Origin: Suillus spraguei
Taxonomy: Eukaryota; Basidiomycota; Agaricomycetes; Boletales; Suillaceae
Direction: 5' to 3'
DNA length: 64,000 nucleotides
NCBI GenBank assembly: GCA_016800925.1
Contig: JABCPU010000135.1
Location: 1 to 64,000 of the forward strand
Positions 34,647 through 46,638 of the stretch are shown in pieces. The notes under the pieces are model-generated. The model was not told where the DNA came from, did not search any database, and saw only the letters and a program-made list of their open reading frames with translations. Within the stretch, counting starts at the first letter, position 1, and each line of letters opens with the position of its first letter. The position numbers and the translations under genes were made by a program.

Positions 34647-35684
34647 ATGTCTGCTCCCACCACTACCATTCACAACGAACAAGCTTTGGCTGAGTATATC
34701 GCAAATGCTATCAATGTTGCAATTGCTCCAGTCCAAGAGCAAATTCAAAGACTCAAGAATATGAACGATGTCCTACAAGACCAGAACGAAAAACTCCATG
34801 AAGAACTTCGTCAATATAGGGAAAGAATTGATGAGCTGGAAGCAAAACCTACATCAACAGGAGGAGCTCCAAAAATTGCGAAGCCAACAGAGTTCACTGG
34901 AGGAAAAGATTCCATCAATGTTGAAACATTCTTGGCACAAGTATCCCTCTACCTCACACAATATCCCAACGCAATGCAACAACAACATCTCAGCTTAATG
35001 TTGTCTTATCTGAAGGGAAATGCTGGAAAATGGGCAGAACCTTACGTTAAGACACAAGCTGCAGGAGAATTGGACTTCCAAGACTTCTTAGAAGAGTTCT
35101 CACGCATGTTTAAAGATGAGAACAAAGAAGCAAAGGCAATCAGAGAATTAGAGACCCTTAGGCAAGGATCTAGTTCTGTTCCAGAATACGTTGCATCCTT
35201 TAAACAAAAGTCGGTATTCACAAACTTCTCTGACTACGACCTCCGCCTCAAACTCCGATCTGGTCTACAAACCCGGATAAAAGAACAACTCGCTCATGTT
35301 GCGCTCAAGGACAAAAATACTTTCAATAAATTGGTCGAAAGAGCAGTAGAAATTGGGCAAAACTTTGAAGAGTTGGACGCAGAGAAGAAGCAAAACACCT
35401 GGTGGACTCCCAAGTCTAACAGTGGAGTTCCTTCTTCATCAAGGGCTGGACCCAGTAACAGTGACGCTATGGATGTCGACTCCGGAAGGCAAAAGATTGC
35501 CCCCAAACCGCAAGGAAAGCCTGGTGCTTTCAAATGTTACAGATGCGGTGGAGAAGGCCATATGGCTAGGAACTGTAAAGAAGCGCCGAAACCAGTGCAA
35601 GTGAAGGCATCGTCTGCCGAAGAAGAAACCACGCCTAAATGGTTCAAGGACTGGTTATCCTCCAAAGAAGGCAAGGGTTTTTAG
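34647..35684 (+). CDS. Gyp3 gag (capsid with CCHC zinc knuckle)
   Basis: 345 residues, uninterrupted. An N-terminal coiled coil (VQEQIQRLKNMNDVLQDQ, then EELRQYRERIDELEAK) precedes a capsid region (PTEFTGGKDSINVETFL, SYLKGNAGKWAEPYV, then EFSRMFKDENKEAKAIREL). A Ser/Pro linker and a CCHC knuckle (CYRCGGEGHMARNC, about residue 295) follow, and it ends at a TAG. It forms the particle shell and binds the element RNA. Unlike the Gyp1 and Gyp2 gags of this window it has no internal stop. Confidence 0.93.
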   Translation: MSAPTTTIHNEQALAEYIANAINVAIAPVQEQIQRLKNMNDVLQDQNEKLHEELRQYRERIDELEAKPTSTGGAPKIAKPTEFTGGKDSINVETFLAQVSLYLTQYPNAMQQQHLSLMLSYLKGNAGKWAEPYVKTQAAGELDFQDFLEEFSRMFKDENKEAKAIRELETLRQGSSSVPEYVASFKQKSVFTNFSDYDLRLKLRSGLQTRIKEQLAHVALKDKNTFNKLVERAVEIGQNFEELDAEKKQNTWWTPKSNSGVPSSSRAGPSNSDAMDVDSGRQKIAPKPQGKPGAFKCYRCGGEGHMARNCKEAPKPVQVKASSAEEETTPKWFKDWLSSKEGKGF

Positions 35685-35758
35685 AAGGGTTGAAGTCAGA
35701 GTCTGCAGACCTAGACCCGAACAATTGATTCTCTATTCTTTCTAGTTTTTCAGATGTA

Positions 35759-38700
35759 ATGGAAGTGTATATACGATCCAAATCAGAGCATTTTTATATT
35801 CCGATTACACTGAAAGGAAAGAACAGACAAGCAGACGTAAAAGCACTTGTGGACTGTGGTGCATCAACATTATTTATAAGCGAAAGATTTGTGAAGAACA
35901 ATGATGTCCGGTGTCGTAAATTATTGCGTCCCATACCAGTCAAGAACATTGATGGTTCCTCAAATGCCGCCGGAGCTATGACAAGATTCGCTGAAATAGG
36001 ATTAAAGATTGGGGATCATGAAGAAGACAAAGCAGCTTTCATGGTTACAGATCTAGGAAGCGATGATGTTATTATCGTATAGATTGGCTAAGGTATCATA
36101 ATCCGGAGATTGATTGGAACGCAGGACGATTTGCTCTTACACGATGCCCAATCAAGTGTGAGACTAAAAAAGAAAAAAGACAAAAAAATAGAGAAAAACG
36201 AAAAACCCAAAAACAGGGTGACTTGCCAGATCTGATTCCCACGGAAGAGGAAGATGACGACGAAGGCATGGCGAAGAAGAGGGCGATGGTTGAGGAAATA
36301 GAAGATGAAGATAGTCCAAAGAATGAATGGATTAGATATAAAGCTTCTATCGCCACAGAACAAAAAGTAGCAGAGGAAGCTACTAAGAAGAAAAAGTCTG
36401 TAGAAGAAATGGTTCCAGACTGGCTTCACGATTACCTGGGTGTATTCTCAGAAGAGGAATCAAAGAGATTTCCTGAAAGAAAGAAATGGGATCATGCGAT
36501 AGATCTTAAAGATGAGAATGATCTTCCACCGAATGCAAAACCGTATCCTTTATCACCCAAAGAAATGGACACACTGAAAGATTGGTTAAAAGCCGAAACT
36601 GCATTAGGACGTATTAGAGATTCACAATCTCCTGTTGCAGCACCTTTCTTCTTTGTGGCCAAAAAAGATGGCAAATTACGACCAGTAATGGACTATAGAA
36701 AGCTCAATGAGAAAATGGTTAAAAATGTGTACCCTTTACCGAGATCTCAAGATCTAATTGATGCTTTAACTGGTGCCACAATGTACTCTAAAATGGATGT
36801 ACGATGGGGATACAATAATATTCGGATGAAAGAAGGAGACAAGTGGAAGGCAGCCTTCAAAACGCCTTTTGGTCACCATGAACCAACCATAATGTATTTC
36901 AGGTTGACAAATTCTCCAGCAACTTTCCAGACCATGATGAATGAAATATTTAGAGATCTCATTGATGGAAAGACGGTCGTGGTCTACATCGATGACATCT
37001 TGGTCATTACAAATGGAAATAAGGAGCAACACCGAAAAGTCGTATGAGAAGTACTCAAACAATTAAAAGATAACAACCTGTTCTTGAAACCAGAGAAATG
37101 TAGTTTCGAACAGTCTAAAGTCGAGTTCTTAGGGTTGATCGTGGAAAAAGGCAATGTATCTATGGACCCTGTGAAAGTAGAAGGAGTATTAAAATGGCCT
37201 GTTCCCAAATGCGTAAAAGACATACAAGCATTCATGGGTTTTGCCAACTTCTATCGAAGATTCATATTGGGGTTCTCAGATATAGCCAGACCAATGAATG
37301 ATTTGCTAAGAAAAGATGTTCCATGGAATTGGACGGAGAAACAACAACATGCATTTGATGAATTGAAGAAACGATTCACAGAAGCTCCGCTCCTAGTAAT
37401 GCCAGATGTTGAGAAAAAGAAAAGAATAGAGACCGATGCTTCTGATTATGCATCTGGTGCAGTACTTTCTCAACAAATGGAAGATGGACTATGGCATCCT
37501 GTCGCTTATTATTCGAAGTCAATGAATGATGCAGAACGAAATTATGACATTCATGACAAAGAATTGTTAGCAATCATTCGAGCGTTAGAAGAGTGGAGGC
37601 ACTATGTGCAGGGAGCACCTCACCCTGTGGAGATCTGGACCGATCATAAGAATCTCGAGTATTTCATGACGAGTCAAAAATTGACACGAAGGCAAGCCAG
37701 ATGGAGTCTGTTCCTGGCGGAGTATGAATTTACACTCCAACATAAGCCTGGTGTAGTCAATGATAAGGCCGATCATCTGTCTCAGAGATCAGACCACAGA
37801 GGGGGGGTAGAAAATGACAATTCTGATCGCATTTTGCTTAAACCGGAATTTTTCAAAATCAATGCTGCTAAAAGAGGCCAAGTTCTTATAGAAGGAGAAA
37901 AATCTCTTCTAAAAAAGATTAGACAAAGTACAGAACGAGAGCCTGAAGTGATGAAAGCGCTAGAAACGCTAAAAGCAGCACCGGTGCAATTGCGTAGAGG
38001 AGTCGAAGAATGGAATGTTGAAGATGGATTGGTGTTATTCCGAGGATTGGTCTATGTTCCAAATGATAAAGAAATCCGCCGAGAGATTCTAGAGTTATTC
38101 CATGACTCACCACCGGCTGGACATCCTGGACGTGCCAAAACCTTAGAATTGATTTCCAGAAATTATTGGTGGCCAATGATGACAAAGAGTGTTCACGATT
38201 ATGTGGATGGTTGCGATCATTGCAGACAAACAAAGGTCTATCCTAGTAAACCAATGGGACCTTTACAGCCAAATGAAGTTCCAGAAGGACCTTGGCAAAC
38301 GATTACATGTGACCTGATTGTGGACCTACCAAAGAGTGAAGGGTGTGCTAGCATTTTTGTTGTCGTTGATCAATTTACGAAACAAGCACACTTTATTCCC
38401 ACCAAAAAAGAAGTAGACTCGAAGGAAATTGCCGAGCTATTTTAAAAAAATGTATGGAAACATCATGGAACACCAAAGAAAGTGATTTCAGATAGAGGAA
38501 CACAGTTCTATCGAAATTTATGGGACAAATGTCAAAAAGATTAGGCACAAAATGGTCTGCTTCAACCGCCTATCATCCCCATACGGACGGACAAACAGAA
38601 CGCGTAAATCAAGAAGTTGGATTCTGATTGACTGGGCGTGGAGGACGGTGTGATCGGATATTTTGTTAACACCTGTATCACCCCCCACCACCTCTCTCCA

Positions 38701-39826
38701 CAGACAAAACATCCCCCCACACCAACCATCCCCACACCCCCCACACCACTCCCCTCGCAACCCACCCCACCCCCCAAAAACCACCATATCGTACTAACAT
38801 CGATTGGTATATTTATTGTGTGAAATATTACACTGTTTACCTCTTATAGACAAAATGATTGGGTATCTTGGTTGCCGATTGCAGAATTCTCGCATAATAA
38901 CGCAGTCACAGTCACCGGTCATAGTCCTTTCAAAGTTCTATATGGATATAATCCAGAATTCACGATATCTCCTAATTCCAACTCCCGTATTCCTGTTGCC
39001 GATGAAAGAGTGGATCAAATGAAAGAAGCAAGAGATGATGCAAAAATACTTTGAAACTAGTTAATGAACGAATGAAACGGTTCTATGACAAAGGAGTAAA
39101 AGACGCACCACAGTATAAAAAGGGAGACAAAGTCTGGCTAGATGCAAAAAAAACATTAAACAATGTTGTCCAAGTCAAAAATTGTCAGATCATCATCTTG
39201 GGCCCTTTGAAATACTAGAGAAGATTGGCGAGGTGAACTATAAATTGAAATTACCGGCAAATTATCAGATCCATCCGGTTTTTCACGTTCAATTACTCAC
39301 TCCATACTATGCATCTCAAATGATCCCTCATTCTCAACCCACCCGACCACCTCCTGACATAGTTGACGATCAGGAAGAATTTGTTGTAGAAGAAGTATTA
39401 GATAGCCGATTATTCTGAGGAAAGCTGCAATACCGAGTAAAATGGGAAGGATATCTGATAGAAGAATCGACATGGGAACCAGAAGAAAACGTAAAGAATT
39501 CCCCGATTCTTATAGCAGAGTTTCACAAAAAGAATCCCACAGCAGCTAAAACCAAAAGAATTCAAGGTTCTATACTTAATTCGGAAGATTTCAAGAAATG
39601 GAGAACACGTAACATCAGACCTTCATACATTCGCGATGACGCTCATCCTAGAGAGGGGGTAATGTCACGAATTCCAAATACAAATCATTATTCTTTTCTC
39701 AATTTCCCTAAAGCGTCTAAACCCAGCGCTAAGACAAACACAAACGCCATCGAAATCCCTATAACTGCTTCTATAACCGAACTTCCTGATGAAGATGAAG
39801 AGATCTTGTATGATGCTATCAGATAA
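35759..39826 (+). pseudogene. Gyp3 pol: protease, RT, RNase H, integrase, chromodomain; runs into the 3' LTR
   Basis: It starts near 35759 (MEVYIRSKSEHFY) with the protease (ALVDCGASTLFIS). A frameshift near 36078 separates it from the linker and RT (36223 on; YIDDILVIT near 36985). TGA at 37045-37047 replaces an Arg codon in KVV-REVLKQL. RNase H (ETDASDYASGAVLS) and integrase (GHPGRAKTLELI, DHCRQTK, SDRGTQFY, HPHTDGQTERVNQEV) follow, with frameshifts near 38440 and 38518 and an insert at about 38620-38823. The chromodomain (FVVEEVLDSRLF ... VKWEGYLIEESTWEPEENV) has a TGA for Arg at 39416-39418. The frame then passes the polypurine tract and continues 164 nt into the 3' LTR to a TAA at 39824-39826 (tail DEDEEILYDAIR). 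Confidence 0.88.
38620..38823. other. Foreign C-rich insert in the Gyp3 integrase gene
   Basis: The integrase frame is homologous up to VNQEV and resumes at LFTSYRQNDWVSWLPIAEF. About 0.2 kb between them has no counterpart in pol and includes a CA/C-rich stretch (38680-38790). It has no clear ends or target duplication. Confidence 0.6.
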
Positions 39827-40140
39827 GATAAGATAAGATAGTGTCACGTGATCTTAGAACCTTCTAGAATATGATGTCATAACAATGTCACAACTATCAC
39901 ATCGTACGATTCTCATTTCTATTTTATGATTGGCTAGTAGTTTCAAACTCAGTTTATATCTCAGTTTCAATATGTGTATATAGTTAGCTAGTTTCGCTGT
40001 AGTAGTTCTTTAGTTCAAACCTCTTGTATCTACAATTGTAGCAATCCAAGACGTCCTTGCTCCTCTCTTTTTCTCTGTGACAATCCTAGTTTGAGTCCTA
40101 GTCTCTGCCCTAGCGTTAATTCATTTTGTGGGTTGTGACA
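39663..40140 (+). repeat. Gyp3 3' LTR
   Basis: 478 bp, TGTCACGAATTCC to GGGTTGTGACA. TATA box near 39978 and predicted start AGTTCAAACCT at 40012. Its first 164 nt also encode the pol C-terminus. Confidence 0.95.
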
Positions 40141-41001
40141 CAAGGAACTCACTATGAGTATTAAGCAGATAACAGGAATGGACGTCCTTGGATTTCAATA
40201 CCAAGTCCCCTTTCAATAACTAGAGTCTATCAGTCAGTGAAGACCTTAACTCAGTATCGCTATTCAGATGTGTGAGATCAAGTGTCACTGTCAACCTCTA
40301 AAGTCTCTCCCACTAAGCTACTCTGGCCTTAGATGGACTAAAGAGACAACACAAATATTAGAAACACAAGGACACTTAGCACCAACAAACTTTGAAAGAG
40401 AGAGAGAGACCAGTAATCAAAGAAAAAGAAGAAAAGAGAAAGATTCAAAAGAAACAGAAGCAAGGAAACAGACAACAGAGAAAGAAAAACAGAGAGGAAG
40501 ATGATGAAAGAAACTAGAATGAATTTGTCAAAGAAAAAAAATTTGTTGTCTTGCTGGTTGTCAGACACAGTGAGCTCAAGGTAGTGCTGTCTCACAGTGT
40601 AGACTTCCGATCTTACTGTTGTTGACAATGTTCTTACAGTGTGCTGATAGTGCTGGTCACACTTCACTCTCAGTTATATTTCTAAGGGGGAGAAAATCTT
40701 TCATTTATTGACAAAAAGGTGGGTATTATATAGACAAAATGAATGGCTATGCTACTGTTTTCCCACATTTTGTAGGGGTGCTGACCTACCCTATTTATTG
40801 AATATTGTCATAGTTGATTTGTAATATGCTCAAGGGTGTGAGAAGAAGTCATGTGGGAAATCAATGGCTATGCATAAATTTGAGATCAGGTGACTATTAG
40901 TGGCTATCCTAGGAGGAATATCAATTATGTAATATTTGAAGCATAAATTTGCACTTTTTGTAGATGCATAGAGGTGACGCGAGTGAATCATAGTGTGTTT
41001 C
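40141..41001. other. Host intergenic sequence with a polypurine stretch
   Basis: No gene recognised. About 40392-40535 is almost purely A/G on the plus strand (GAGAGAGAGA, then AAAGAAAAAGAAGAAAAGAG), which keeps a short frame open but is low complexity. Confidence 0.5.
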
Positions 41002-41477
41002 TGTTACAGTTGTACGTGCCCCTATTCATTCTCTCTTTGTCTCCTTTACTTGTATATTACATAACGCGACTCTGACTCATATGCTCAACGCATCTGTACT
41101 ATAGTTGCCTTCCTTCTTTGGATACGCACTTACATTCTCATGACTCTCCTGATCCGTGCGCACATATTGATTTATTTAAGCATGTTGTACTATGCTTGTA
41201 TACTTTACTTTAATCTTACTGGGTTTTACCTGGAACATCCTTCGCTTAGGTCCCCAACCTAAGTCGTCTTGAATCGTCTCTAAGTCTAAGCACTCCTTAG
41301 CCTTAGTCTCTATTCTTGTAGAACCTCTTAGACTTGTCTTTGAGGCTGAACCCTTGATAGTACTCGGAACGTGTTCCTTGTACCTTCACCTTGTCCTCTT
41401 CTAGACATTGTAGAACTTCCCAGCAGACCATCTGTGTCTTTTCACTGTCGCTGGTGATGCCACCCCAGTTTATAACA
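41002..41477 (+). repeat. Gyp1c 5' LTR
   Basis: 476 bp, TGTTACAGTTGTACG to AGTTTATAACA. ACTTTAATCTT at 41207-41217 lies downstream of TATTTAAG. Confidence 0.95.
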
Positions 41478-41478
41478 A

Positions 41479-41489
41479 AAGATTAAAGT
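41479..41489 (+). promoter_or_regulatory. Gyp1c primer-binding site, self-priming type
   Basis: AAGATTAAAGT one base after the LTR, the exact complement of 41207-41217. Confidence 0.7.
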
Positions 41490-41613
41490 CCTACCTGATT
41501 GTCGACTATCCAGTCCTCGACCCTGAACCCTGAAACCTGATAAAGCCCTAATGGACAGCAAGACCACGCGTGTAGGCACCGAGAAAGTATAACTCACCAG
41601 CCGAATCACCATC

Positions 41614-42450
41614 ATGACGACCACCAAAGAATTTGAATACAAAATTGGTCTCCCAACCGGTTTTGATGGAGATCGTGACAACTCTCTGGAGTTCATCCAA
41701 TCATGCAATCTATGCTTTGATATTAATGAAAAGCTCTACACCACCGACAAGCAGAAGATCATTTTCATTACATCCTTCATGACCGAGAAGAACGCCAAAT
41801 CTTGGAAAGAACAATTCCTTGCTCACACCCAGTCAACCAATTCCTCTGGACAAAAGGTTGGTTACAGGACGTTGAAGGATTTTATGAAAAGCTTCAACAA
41901 AGCCTTCGAACCAGTGGATATCAGGGGGACCGCATTAACAACGCTCAGGGACCTCAAACAAGGAAGCGGCAATCTTCATACTTATATCGCTGACTTTGAG
42001 GCACTTGCAGCTAAGGCCCACATCACCGACGACGCCACAAAGATTCAATTCTTCCAAGACAGCCTCAACCTAGGTATCCTAACCAAGCTTTTCGTGCCAG
42101 GAGATGTCTCAGAGATATCCCATAACATTGTATTGCAATGCATTTCCATTGACAACTCCCACCACCGCCTTCTAGCATTACGAGCACATCATGCTCCACA
42201 GCAGAAGAAGAAGAACTATGGAAACGTGCGTTACACACCCAATCGTGATTCAAACGCAATGGTCGTAGACCGAATCTCCGATATGGAGAGATCTGAATGT
42301 ATGAAAAAGGGACAATGCTTCAGATGCAAGAAGACTGGACACCATATTCATAACTGTCCTGAAAGAAAGAAGAAAACTCCACTCTGACAAACCGAAGTCA
42401 AAGACAAAGAAGATGAAGAAACCGTAAGGCAGATTATAGAGGATTTTTAA
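41614..42450 (+). pseudogene. Gyp1c gag, one internal stop
   Basis: Starts at the ATG at 41614 (MTTTKEFEYKIGLP) and is open for 257 codons to a TGA at 42385-42387 where Gyp1b has CGA. The gag frame then runs to TAA at 42448-42450 in the T run. It contains capsid segments (SWKEQFLAHTQSTN, LRDLKQGSGNLHTYIADFEALA) and the knuckle CFRCKKTGHHIHNC. This is the best gag of its family in the window. Pol follows in the -1 frame. Confidence 0.9.
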
Positions 42451-45400
42451 ACTGGAGAAACAAGGATTCGACATATGTTTCTCCCAATGTATTACTAAGG
42501 CTTGTACGTGCTGTAGGTGAAAGAAAAGAACTTTGTATTCCCATCACCCTTCACTCGCGTACACGCTTAAAATCCGTCGACACCACTGCTGTTATTGATT
42601 TGGGCGCAGCAGGAACGTTCATTTCCGAGGAGTTTGTGAAACTTCATCAAATCACACGACGAAAACTCAAAACACCATTTCAAGTTACTATGGTGGATGG
42701 AACTCTTATCAAAGGAGGGCCGATCACACACTACTGTCTCCTAGTGGTCAAAATTGACGAATGAACCATGTATGGAAAGTTCAATATCACTAAACTAGGA
42801 CGAAGAGATCAAATCCTTCTGGGAATTCCGTGGTTATGCGCAATGAACCCGAGTATGGATTGGGCCGCTGAAACACTCATCCTCCTTCAAATGACGAAAT
42901 CTGACGAAATTGAAATCGACTTAGACACCGATCGAAAAAAGAACGGGCTACCCCTGGCTTTCCATTGCCATCCCAAGAAATGGCAAAATTCACAACTTCC
43001 GAGACCCCTCGTCGCCTTTCCTGTTAACATTCCTAATGTTCCAAAAGACCCAGAACCTGAAGTACAAATGCCACGTACTACAAACTCCACTCCCCATGTA
43101 CAACTGCCACGAGTAGTATCACCGATTTCTTGCACAGAAAAATGCAAGAATGAATCCGAGTCCGAGTATTGGACTGGACCAGAACCTATTAAGCAACGGC
43201 CAATAGAAGAACAGAAGTATGGAAAAAGAAAAGCGGAAGAAGAAATCCTCAGACGAGATATGAACGTACCAAAACTATCCAAGTTTTATGTTCCTCCGAA
43301 AACTCTTCAACATACTCCTTCAGCTTCAGCTTCAATTGAAGAAATCCCCGATGAAGAAGAACCTGTACCCTCGTTGATCCCAACAGAGGATGATGATCAA
43401 TTCAACACTATGCAAGATGTCTGGCATGCACCAGAAGTATGTGAAATTTCCTCTTACGAGCTTGGAGATGGAGAATTCCTTGTGGAATATGACACTGACA
43501 GAGTTAGCATGAGAATCATTGAAGAAGTATCCATGGATACACCCCTTACACAAGATGGAACTTCTCGACTTGAACAACTCCCCATCTGTTCTACAGTCTC
43601 CCTTCCTCCCCTGAAATACAGTAACAAAGCTCAAGAATTCGCCATGGATGAGAAGGAAAAGAAAAAGAAAACCTTCGAAGAATTGGTCCCGGAATATTTG
43701 CACGACTTTGCAGACATCTTTGCTAAAGACGGATTAAACAAATTACCTCCCGAATGACCCGGTATTGATCATTGGATTGATACTAAACCCAGTTTTATCC
43801 CTCGCACGTCTAAGGTTTACCTGCTATCGGAAAAAGAATGCGCTGCCGTCAAAACGTTTATTGACGAAAACGTTGTGAAAGGCTTCATCTCAGAATCGAA
43901 GTCACCCCAAGCTAGTGGTTTCTTCTTTGTGGGAAAGAAGAGTGGAGAATTGCGTCCCTGTCAAGATTATCACTACATCAATGATTGGACAGTCAAGAAC
44001 GCTTATCTGCTCCCACTCCCTATTTCCCTCATTGCATGCCTTCACAATGCACAGTTCTTTATGAAAATGGATATTCGGTCCGGTTATAATAATATTCGCA
44101 TCCATCCCAATGATCGCTGGAAAGCAGCATTTACCATGGAATTTGGCCTCTTCGAACCAAACGTCATGTTCTTTGGCCTCTGTAATTCCCCAGCAACTTT
44201 CCAAGCATACATGAATCGTACCTTCCAACAGGAAATCAATGAAGGATGGATGGTTATCTACATGGACGATATCCTGATTTTCTCTACAACAATGGCAGAA
44301 CACCACGAACAAACCAGATGGGTTTTGATGAAAATATGAAAGGAACATTTGTTCCTGAAACTGGAGAAAGGCACCTTTGATGCAGAAGAAGTGGAATACC
44401 TCGGAATGATAATTCGCCCCGGACAAGTTGCTATGGATACCACCAAAACCAAGGGAATCGCTGAATGGCCAACACCGAAATCTGTAAAAGAAGTCCAGTC
44501 ATTCCTCAGTTTTTGCAACTTTCACTGCACGTTCATTTCCCACTACTCTGACATCGCCTGACCCCTTATCGAATTAACAAAGAAAGATAAAGCCTTTGAT
44601 TGGTCAACCGAATGTATAGACACCTTCGAAGAACTGAAACGATGCTTTACATCCCAACCGGTACTCCATAACCCTGATCCTTCCCGACAATTTGCTATTG
44701 CTACCGACGCTTCGCTTGTAGCAACTGGCGGAGTTCTCTTGCAGACCGATGAGAATGGTGTTTATCACCCATGCGCATATCTCTCACAGTCTTTGAACCC
44801 TGCAGAACGCAATTACCAGATCTTTGATCGGGAACTCCTTGCCGTGATCTGGGCATTGAATGAATGACGTCATTATCTTGAAGGAAACCCGCACCCCGTT
44901 CTGGTATTCACTGACCACAAGAATCTTCTGTACTTTAGAAGTGCACAGAAGCTTACCCGTCGCCAAGCACGTTGGCAACTGATTTTGTCTATTTACGACA
45001 TTGAACTGCATCATGTTGCAGGTACTAAATTGGCAGTACCTGATGCACTATCTCGCTGACCCGACTACGACTCCGGCAAAGACAATAACGAGGACCAGAC
45101 TCTCCTCCCTGACGCTCTATTCGTTCGTCTTATTGACACCGACCTGAAGGATGTTTTATCATCCTCTGACCCCCTCAACGACCCTGTCTTCAAGACCGCG
45201 TCCGGCGCCCTTGATGGCGTGTGTCTTCCCCCTATGAAGTTGGCACTCTCTGATTGGAAAATTGAGGAGAACGTCCTCTATTTTAAGAACTGTGCCTACG
45301 TTCCACCAGCACATTGTCCCGATATCCTGAAAAGGTATCATGATCATCCCACTGCGGGACATCCCGGTAGATTCAAAACTGAAGAACTCATCAAACGAGA

Positions 45401-46583
45401 AGCCTGGTGGCCCGCTATGGGCTCTTATATTTGGAAATATGTAGAGGGTTGTGCCCTTTGTCAGCAAATGAAAGCGGATATGCATCCTGTTCGACCTCCA
45501 CTTGCCCCAATCCCCTCATCTGTGACTCGACCTTTTTCTCAGGTCTCTGTCGATCTTATCACTGACCTCCCTGTCTCTGGGGGCTTTGATAGTATCATGG
45601 TCATGGTAGACCATGGCCTTATGAAGGGGGTAATTATTATCCCTTGTCTGAAAATCGTTACTTCCAAAGGCATTGCCAAACTATTCTTGAAACACATCTA
45701 TCGTCGATTTGGACTCCATGACAAAGTCATCTCAGATCGAGGCCCGCAATTCCTATCTCGCTTCTCCAAGGAGCTTGCCCGACTTCTTGACTACGTCATT
45801 GCCCCATCTACGGCTTATCACCCTCAGACTGATGGTCAAACCGAGAGGCTCAATCAAGAGCTAGAAATGTACCTACACATCTATTGCCGCAATAACCCTG
45901 AAGATTGGGTAGAACACTTACCAATCGCCGAATTTGTCCACAACCATCGAAAACATGATGCAAGGAATGCATCACCTTTCTATCTAATGATGGGATACGA
46001 ACCATGCACTATCCCTCACCTGATCCCTGATTCATCTGTCCCTGCAGCAGAAGATTGAGTATGATCCCTGCAGAAGATAAGAGAAGAAGCAATTGCCTGC
46101 CATAACCTTGCGATGCAAACAATGGTCGAACGATCCCGAGGAGAAAAGTACACCCCATGGAAGATTGAAGATAAGGTCTGGCTATCTGCTGCTAATCTTA
46201 GACTCAAACTCCCATCGCAGAAACTTGCACCGAAACGATACAGACCTTTCCCGATCATCGATGTCTTATCGCCCATCACATTTATGCTCAAACTCCCTCC
46301 ACAATGGAAAATTCACCCCACTTTTCATGCTTCCGTCTTATTGTCCTATAGCGAAACAGACGTACACGGCCCGAACTTCCCTGAACCACCACCTGATATT
46401 ATTGAAGAAGAAGAAGAATATGAAGTAGAAGCAATTCTTTCCCACAAAGGAACCGGCATTTGCCAACGCTATCTTGTTTCCTGGAAAGGATATTCATCGG
46501 GAGATAATGAGTGGCTCCCAGAAAAGAACTTGAAGAACTCCGCTCGAATCCTGAATGCTTATAAGAAGCAACACTCCCTCTGA
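42444..46583 (+). pseudogene. Gyp1c pol with CpG-decay stops
   Basis: Protease (TAVIDLGAAGTFISEEF) has Leu where the D-S/T-G motif needs Ser. RT ([23 protein letters not shown] near 44255) is open for 155 codons. RNase H is near 44690-45050. Integrase is open from 45219 to 46058 with the zinc finger, SDRGPQF and [16 protein letters not shown]. The chromodomain ([13 protein letters not shown] ... [20 protein letters not shown]) ends at 46583. Stops include TGA at 42762, 43755, 44337, 45057 and 46056, most at Arg codons that read CGN in other copies. Confidence 0.9.
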
Positions 46584-46638
46584 TTATTCTTCAGTCAATC
46601 AAATCACACAAGCACTTGATCAACTAACACCTTTCAAA

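Larger units (their letters stand above)
25862..40140 (+). mobile_element. Gyp3: full-length Ty3/gypsy chromodomain element carrying Gyp1b
   Basis: LTRs are at 25862-26316 and 39663-40140. The internal part is 26317-26489 plus 34049-39662 after removing Gyp1b. In order: leader, gag, protease, RT, RNase H, integrase, chromodomain, with polypurine tract AGAGAGGGGGTAA before the 3' LTR. The flanks share CAAG (left CCAAG, right CAAGG), a 4-bp or damaged 5-bp duplication. Breaks are TGA at 37045 and 39416 (both CGA changes), frameshifts near 36078, 38440 and 38518, and a foreign 0.2-kb insert in integrase. Confidence 0.93.

Noticed and set aside
38616..38842. The C-rich insert in Gyp3 integrase read as a GT..AG intron
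   Set aside because: A sense-strand intron should be removed in the RNA intermediate, and splicing here would drop expected integrase residues.
40268..40504. Open frame rich in Lys, Glu and Arg
   Set aside because: Caused by the A/G-rich low-complexity stretch; no other coding sign.
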